NCBI RefSeq assembly: GCF_963422355.1
Contig: NC_085091.1
Span: forward strand, 3,071,023 to 3,135,022
Source: Corticium candelabrum
Lineage: Eukaryota; Porifera; Homoscleromorpha; Homosclerophorida; Plakinidae
Length of the DNA stretch: 64,000 nucleotides
Direction: 5' to 3'
Positions 34,550-64,000 of the stretch are shown in pieces (positions within the stretch are counted from its first letter, which is position 1; each line of letters begins with the position of its first letter). The translations under genes and the position numbers were made by a program. A model generated the notes under the pieces. The model ran no database searches. It worked only from the letters and a program-made list of their open reading frames with translations, and had not been told where the DNA came from.

Positions 34550-37500
34550 ATTTTGGTGCCGTTTACTCTGCAGTAGATGTAAATCCACTGCTTGGATATT
34601 CTATTGGATCGTCATCGTCGTCAAAAGATATCGTATGCCGGCCTGGTAACATAGAAAATCAACAAAATATTAATCGTTTCATCTTCTTCGACGGTTCCTT
34701 GTTCGGCTGCATCTAGTCGCACACTCTCGATGTCCCCGTTACCTTAATTTCGTTCCGACTGAATAGTGGCGGTAACTGCGTTTAGTTGGTTTGGTTTCTC
34801 TCTTTCTTTGATGGGTTGATATCAAGCTGCTGTATCATACCGTCGTCGTGTCTTTCACTTGGTTCTTCCGCGTACTTTTGTGCCTGTGGCGTAGTACTAC
34901 GTCTCAAACAAAAGTTCCCAGCTGCAATCACAAATGGTTGTCCTACAAAACATTGGCCAACCAGTTTGTACACAAATAGTGGATATGTAAGTATAGAATG
35001 TTAGACTGCCAGATTACTACGGAGATTAATCAAGAAAGAAAGAAAAATTAGCAACAACATTGTCAACTATCTTTTGCAAATAAATTGAACAGTATTGTAT
35101 TCCAGGTTGTCATTCTAAAAAAGCGTAGATAATTACCTTATGCAATCACTGAGGGTGAAACAGCCAGCTCTTCTTTCACGTACAGCAGTAACGCTTTTTT
35201 GATTGAATTGCGCTAATCTGGTTCGCTTACGAGTAGACACGCGGGACTCACGGCATACCCATAAGTCTCTCGCATTCTTTACTTACCACCGTCCTCACCC
35301 TTTCCAGTTTGACCCTCGGATCGTTGGTAGCAGATGAACGACTGTCGTAGTTGGCAGCATGAGATAGGTTCTCTTCTTTAAATGCAATGTCTAATGCCGA
35401 AAGGCTTGTTGCTCGCAACCCTGTTTTATCGAAAACTGGACTTTGTTTCAGCAATCACGGCCTTTAAAATGGTGTAAATCGTTGCTCCCAATTCCACCGA
35501 AGAGATGAAGTGAGTAGCTCCCCTGTTCTCTTCGCGTATTATATCCTTGCAAATTTTAACTCTCTCGTCATGTTTCTCTTCGTCTGTCTTCTTCTTTTCT
35601 TTCCTGATCTTGGTAAGCTTATCAAGATGAGAGGAAGAACGGTCGCCATCATTGTCGCCATCGCTAAGAAACGAAGCGAGTCCATCGACATTCTAGTTTA
35701 TGTTACTTTGGACACATGCGTAGGGATACTTAGCTGTCACAAGAAGAGATTTTTTAACAGCGGGGTAGCCAGAGAAAAGTTTGAGGAGACATTTAAAATT
35801 AACATTAATTTGTTTTAAATAAATATTAATTTGTGTTTGAAATTGATATTAATTTTATCAACTCGCACACTAATGTTTATATTACAGATATACTATAAAT
35901 CAACTTAATCTTACTTTCATTACGACATTGTGTCATTAGCAATTGTAGTATGCAGACGTGGTATTCCGCAGCATACTGTATATATATTTTGAGTCAAAAT
36001 TCATATCAACTAGTATGGAAATGCTATTGTAACCTACAGAACTGTACATGTATATACGTATCATCTTGGTTTTGTGTAATTATGTACATATATTAGACTA
36101 TTAATTAATTTAAAACAAAAATAGATAAGCAACCACTCCCATACATTTTGGGCGACATGAACAACCAAAAACACTCCCTAAGAACTCCCCTTAGATACGG
36201 CACTGTTTTGAATACTTCTGGTCGTTGTATTCTCTAGCGTTTCTTCCAATATCAAAGCGGGCGGTTCTCGTCTGGACTTTCTGGCCTTAGTTTCGTTGCA
36301 AAATACGCGACTCCTTCTTGCGATTGTAATTGACACCGACGTCGATCTGGCCAGACAATCAAGGCCGATGACGTCTTCAGACTTCCGCGCATTTCACGGT
36401 CTAGTTTGTACCAATCTAGAATGTCCGTTTTGAAAGACTTGTAAGTGCATCCCATCGTCAGTTGAAGGAATTGAGACGGCTCGGGGCCAATGTGTCGATC
36501 CAATAAGTGGTGACGCAAATTGATGCAACTGGTGCCATTCCCAGACCCATTCCAGCAAGTTTGTCACGAGTGCTGTCGTTTAGAGAGTACTTGCTCAATA
36601 TTCGATTCAGTAAGGCGGCATCGTCCGTAGGCATACACATAATGAACGTTGCCTGGATGGATGACTATATAAAGTGTTGTGCAGTTCCCGAGTTGTCAGC
36701 AACGTTAACGTTACATGTATACGTGTTTCTGCCTTCCACGATCAATCCAGTCCGTTTCGAACCGCAGAACTGGGGAGTTTTGTGCGCGGGAGTACGATAT
36801 TAGCTTCTTCAAGATCACGAGTGTACTCAACCGAACGTGCTGCATGGGGCTCGTCATACAGTCTGGCACACAGACGGGTAGTTGCACTTCGGATATATAC
36901 ACTTTTTATAACATGCGCGGCGGATACGAAGTGCCAGGGTAAACTAGAATGCTGGATTTTATTTATAGATCTTGCAAATAGACACGATCAAATCCACGCA
37001 TGCCCAGTAATTCCAGACTTCACTTTGCGATACAAGTCAACAGACCACCTCGTTGAATCACCGACGGGAGAGCTAGCCTGAGTGATCAACCGAAACTGAG
37101 CTAATTTATTGTTAATTCGTTTCCCACCTCTGCTAGGCAAGGTCGACTAGCTGCAAGTCAACAATTAGCTATACACGCCAGTGCTTGCATCTCGTCGCTT
37201 GCCAGCTAAACAACAGATTCGTTGGCAGTTAAAATCGGTGATGAGTGTGGCGTATCACTAGAGGATCTTTAGTGTGAACATCTATAGAACCATTAGAACT
37301 GCACCTAGTTGCTTGGTCCAACGCAATTGTCTAATTATGAAAAATAGGGCAATGTCGAGACGTTAGGTAACTATTCTTGATTCGTGACAATCAATGGATT
37401 TGGCTCGTTTTAGCGAGAACGAGACTCGATTAAACGTCTACCACGTCCTACCTCTAGACCCGGACAAATACATCTAGTTTTGAATGGCCTCTCGTGTGGA

Positions 37501-38400
37501 GCTACCAAAGCACAGACACAAACCGAATCTATTTGCTGTAGTAGCCTAAAATCTCATCTTCCAAACAATCGTATGGGCAGCGTCGACGTGTTTCGTTCGT
37601 AGCCGTGGTAGTCGTCAGAGTTGAGTTCAGTCACGCTCTCTAGTTTCGGATGCCCGAAACACGCTAGATCGTCATGTTTCGAGAAAATTTAGACACTCTG
37701 TAAATGCTCTATATTATTATAGTTAATCTATTTATTATTATTATGCATAGTGTATATAGAGTACATGTAATAATTATCTGCACTGCACATTACGTTTGAA
37801 CTCAGTGCGATACCGCTATCTGAGATGCAATAGAAAGCAAAACTGTAAATAAAAATAAAATTAGTGACCAATGTATTGTACTTACAATTAATTTTAGATT
37901 GCTCACGCACTCACACCACACGTGAAATACAGGACGACTACTTGGAACATTGTCGGTGTTGAATATACGGGAGCCAACACGACAGCGCGAAAAGTCCGGT
38001 GCGAGGCTAACGTCACGTGGACAGAATATTATATCTAGTAATTTGTCTAAACACCTTGAGTTCGAGATCAGTCGTTTCATGTGCACGCAGAAATTGAATA
38101 CTACTTTGAGGGTAGACGAGATGGCGAGTCAAACTAAGATATCAGAGAGTTCGTGTCTTTCGAGAGGCCGAGCTCTAGCTAGGCTTTACACCAGTAATTA
38201 TCTTGTATGTCATCCTCAGCTACTATATTACCTAATTGCTTCTTTTTAGCGAAGATCTGCTGTAGCTACCTGAAACGGATCCAAATTTCTGGCTGGCTGT
38301 TGCTTTGATCTAGTTCGTAGCACACGGTAGGTAGGGTTTCTAGTCCAATCAGATAATGTATGACATGATTGGTATTTAGTTGCCACTGTCTTCAAATCCC
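34550..38400. other. Unannotated spacer
   Basis: No gene, RNA gene or known element recognised. Minus-strand frames at 36640-36458 and 36518-36252 overlap and might be two pieces of one frameshifted coding sequence (PTDDAALLNRILSKY; LDWYKLDREMRGSL), but I cannot assign a family. 35800-36120 and 37680-37880 are AT-rich. Confidence 0.4.
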
Positions 38401-38795
38401 TTAGGGGATGTGCCACTCCATCTCTTCGGAGCTCATACACCTTGAGGAGATCTCTCTATATGAAGTCTACTGGGGGAGGTCACTATCAGATATGTTGTAT
38501 ACTAAGAACGGAGGCATGCAAGCGTTCTCTAGAGTACAGAGGAGCTGTAAATGGAACTCTCTGTCTTGTTTTCAGAGACTGTGTTTAAAACTTAAGTCGT
38601 TATTCTTTAATCAGTTGAATATAATTAGGCTCTAGTAAATTTCTTCTTAGTCTTCTTTTTTATGTTTTATGTATCTCATCAGATGTAAACAGGGTCCCTG
38701 TTAGACCAGCAGACTAGGCTGGAGGTGTTTCCCTGTTAGTGTATAAATATCTATTTCATGTCATGTCATGTCATCTGTCATGTCATGCCATGTCA
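38400..38795 (+). mobile_element. LINE 3'-end fragment with TCATG-type tail
   Basis: A frame near 38540-38635 contains KWNSLS followed by a short tail, like the extreme C-terminus of LINE reverse transcriptases (…WNSLP…). It is followed by a GGGTCCCTGTTAGACCAGCAG-type 3' UTR and a pentameric (TCATG)n tail at 38757-38793. Frames upstream are broken. Confidence 0.5.
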
Positions 38796-38899
38796 ATGGC
38801 TAAGTAATTGTTCAATCTAGACTAGAGCAGATAGAGTAGTTAATCAGATTTCTTCATTTAAATGAGACAATGAAGAGGTGAATCGAGAGGCGACAGATG

Positions 38900-39545
38900 C
38901 TGACATAGGGACTGAGGGTATATTAGAGAGGCAACCAACTGGCGCTATGGTGCCACACTGTGACAGGTGGCACCAAAGACTGGTATTGGGCACCAAGCAA
39001 GCAAAGATTTGGCACCAAGGCTTGAAGCCACTCAAGCAGATGGTGTCGTCACGACTGTAACCGAACACAAGATATCATGATGGAATGTACCATGATGATA
39101 AATATACATACATGAGTATGTATGTAGGTATGTATAGATGTATGTATGTATGCCGCTTGGCAAGTTGTGGGTCTTGTTTGATCTGGTGTTGAAGAAGCAG
39201 TTTGGAGTGGTCTGAGAACCTTTGCTAATTTAATTAGTTATAAATAGATATGTTTGTTCATTTACTTGCGTATTTTAAGAACGTCTGTATTTGAGCAGTT
39301 GCTTCTCTGTATTTAGTATACTGTGCCGTGGGTAGAGTCTCACGTTAACTTAGGCACTGAAAGCAATTGCTCCTCTTAAGGGTTATATTCAATATAATGT
39401 ATAAATGTAGGTATGTATGTATGTACATGTGTAGGTAGGTAGGTATGTAGCCTTACACCAGGTGTGTTGTAGTGGGCGTGTCATTTTTGTTAGACTCCAG
39501 GATGCGTTGCTGGTGCCACACCAAGGCATCAGCTTTATCCTAACT
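38900..39545. repeat. Dispersed repeat, second copy
   Basis: Contains the same two blocks as copy B intron 31 (38936-39064 and 39424-39540), separated here by a longer stretch with GTAT-type repeats. No coding capacity was seen. Confidence 0.7.
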
Positions 39546-40398
39546 TGACCACCCGTGGTATAAGCTCATCCACTATCATGGATCAGAAATATTGTAGGTG
39601 TCGATGCTGTGCAAACTCATCCACTTCACATCAGAAACTGGATTTGTCTGAGTCCGAGACACTGCACGCGTTGACCAAAGCTTGCAGAAACATCTGGTTC
39701 AAACTGTTTTAAAATAAACAAGTTGGCATTAATTACTGTTTACACAGATGGTGATATTAATAAAACGTTTGACGTCAAATTCAATTAAATGCATAGACCT
39801 GACGCTTAAATTGCCTTGTCATTTTCATCTTTCTAAGCCGCTTGTAACAGAGGAGTCACATGCAGTTACCAAAAATGCTTCATTGATGGTTTGAGTGATA
39901 AAGAAGTATGGGTTGAATGTTCTAACTAGTAATTATCAGTGATATTAAATGCTGTCGTCAGACCGTTTATGTGTAATATAGCACTAGAAACAGATGTCTA
40001 ATTTTTAGAGTGGGAGAGCATATCAAGTATTTTTTGTAATGCAGCTAAAGCTCATGTACCAATACAACAAGTCACAATAAAGGGTAAGAGAATAACGACT
40101 TGTTTAGAGCATTTGTACTCGGCCGTGCAATAGAAACTCCACTACCATCCGAGAGTCAACTGCTGAGATCAGACGAATTGCGGTACTGAATCCCTCAGAC
40201 AGCAAAAGGAACGCTGATTTGTTGATACAACAAAAGACCTATACTCCAAGTTGTGTCTGATGTCAAAAATCAAAGGAAATAAGGCTCCATGCATCTTGAC
40301 AGAAGAGTGTTGATGTTTCCAATTATCTTTCAGAAATTTGTATACCAGCAATAATTTTGAGAAAACGTTTCTGAAGCGATTGGCGGCGGGCAGACATC
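39546..40398. other. Unannotated spacer upstream of copy C
   Basis: No feature recognised. It differs from the sequence upstream of copy B, so it lies outside the duplicated unit. Confidence 0.5.
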
Positions 40399-40876
40399 TC
40401 TTCTGCTGGAACCAATCATGACTTAGCTAATTAAGTTACTTAAGTCTCTCTGACAAAATGGACATGTAGTAACGTCATCACGATGTAATTAAAAGAAAAT
40501 ACATATTTAAGTATGCCCAATTCCAAAAGTTTGGAAATTGACAACTGGCAAAAGTTGAAAAGTGATAGGTTGAACATACCCTCCCCAGTGAATACGGGCT
40601 TGTATCTGGAACAGAATTACTCGGTCAATTTCTGGGCAGAGGATTTGATCTCGTGATCTACTCGCCTAGACCAACCAGAGAGCGAGCATGCACTACTAGA
40701 TACAAATATTCATATGCTGAGTCAGGCAACTACTCAATGCTCAATATCGGCTACAGACACGTTTGTGTTTGTATACCACTGAACGACGATAAGCGAGCTG
40801 CAAGGCAACAATCGAGTCTCTACTTCCCGACCAGTACGACGCATAAAGTACGTTCTGCTGATTCTCCACTACAGAC
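40399..40876 (+). promoter_or_regulatory. Conserved upstream region of HELZ2-like copy C
   Basis: Matches 5463-5945 base for base over most of its length, including the in-frame TGA 15 bases before the start codon. The CCAAT box of copy B is CCAACCAGA here (40671-40679). Confidence 0.55.

Positions 40877-64000
<23,124 letters not shown>

Noticed and set aside
33599..34576. Long frames rich in Val-Arg-Tyr-Cys-Gly through the 22-bp array
   Set aside because: They arise from a stop-poor tandem repeat read in several frames on both strands.

Overview
This is animal nuclear DNA. Genes are split by many short introns (mostly GT-AG, a few GC-AG), microsatellites are abundant, and there are several families of eukaryotic transposons. 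Gene content and style suggest a marine invertebrate; a sponge is my best guess, but the sequence alone does not prove it. All gene models below were spliced by eye from open reading frames, splice consensus, phase continuity and comparison of the repeated gene copies. No transcript or database evidence was available.

The window is a head-to-tail array of at least three paralogues of one giant gene, all on the + strand. Copy A (249-962) is only the last three coding exons. Copy B (5946-27655) is complete, with 34 inferred coding exons and about 3,740 residues. Copy C (40877 to beyond 64000) has 29 of the same exons and leaves the window inside the second helicase. B and C match exon for exon, and nearly all exon lengths are identical.

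The encoded protein resembles the vertebrate HELZ/HELZ2 family. In order it has N-terminal TPR-like repeats, a lysine-rich/acidic linker with a predicted coiled coil, a C2CH-like finger, two CCCH zinc fingers, the HELZ-type linker, a first Upf1-like SF1 helicase (GPFGTGKT, DEAA), a cold-shock-like region, an RNB (RNase II/Dis3) exoribonuclease with all four catalytic aspartates, a HELZ2-type region, and a second SF1 helicase (GPPGTGKT, DEAG). This combines the TPR front end known from HELZ with the RNB and second helicase known from HELZ2. The likely job is RNA unwinding coupled to 3'-5' RNA degradation. Vertebrate HELZ2 is interferon-induced, so a role in innate defence or RNA surveillance is plausible but is inference.

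Layout: 1-962 copy A 3' end; 963-5462 spacer with a foldback repeat, a 7-bp tandem array and long TA/GT microsatellites; 5463-27655 conserved promoter and copy B; 27656-40398 spacer; 40399-64000 conserved promoter and copy C. In the second spacer a 22-bp minisatellite is split by a minus-strand APE-type LINE, which is itself interrupted by a 1.56-kb THAP-bearing TTAA element. The rest of that spacer is largely unannotated, apart from a LINE 3' end and a dispersed repeat.

Intron 2 of B and C carries R2/NeSL-like (restriction-endonuclease-type) LINE sequence that predates the duplication. Other insertions are copy-specific: a hAT-like element in B intron 20, and a TTAA element with a nested hAT-like element in C intron 2. 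These give a relative timeline. Both genes keep the key catalytic motifs that can be seen, so they look functional.
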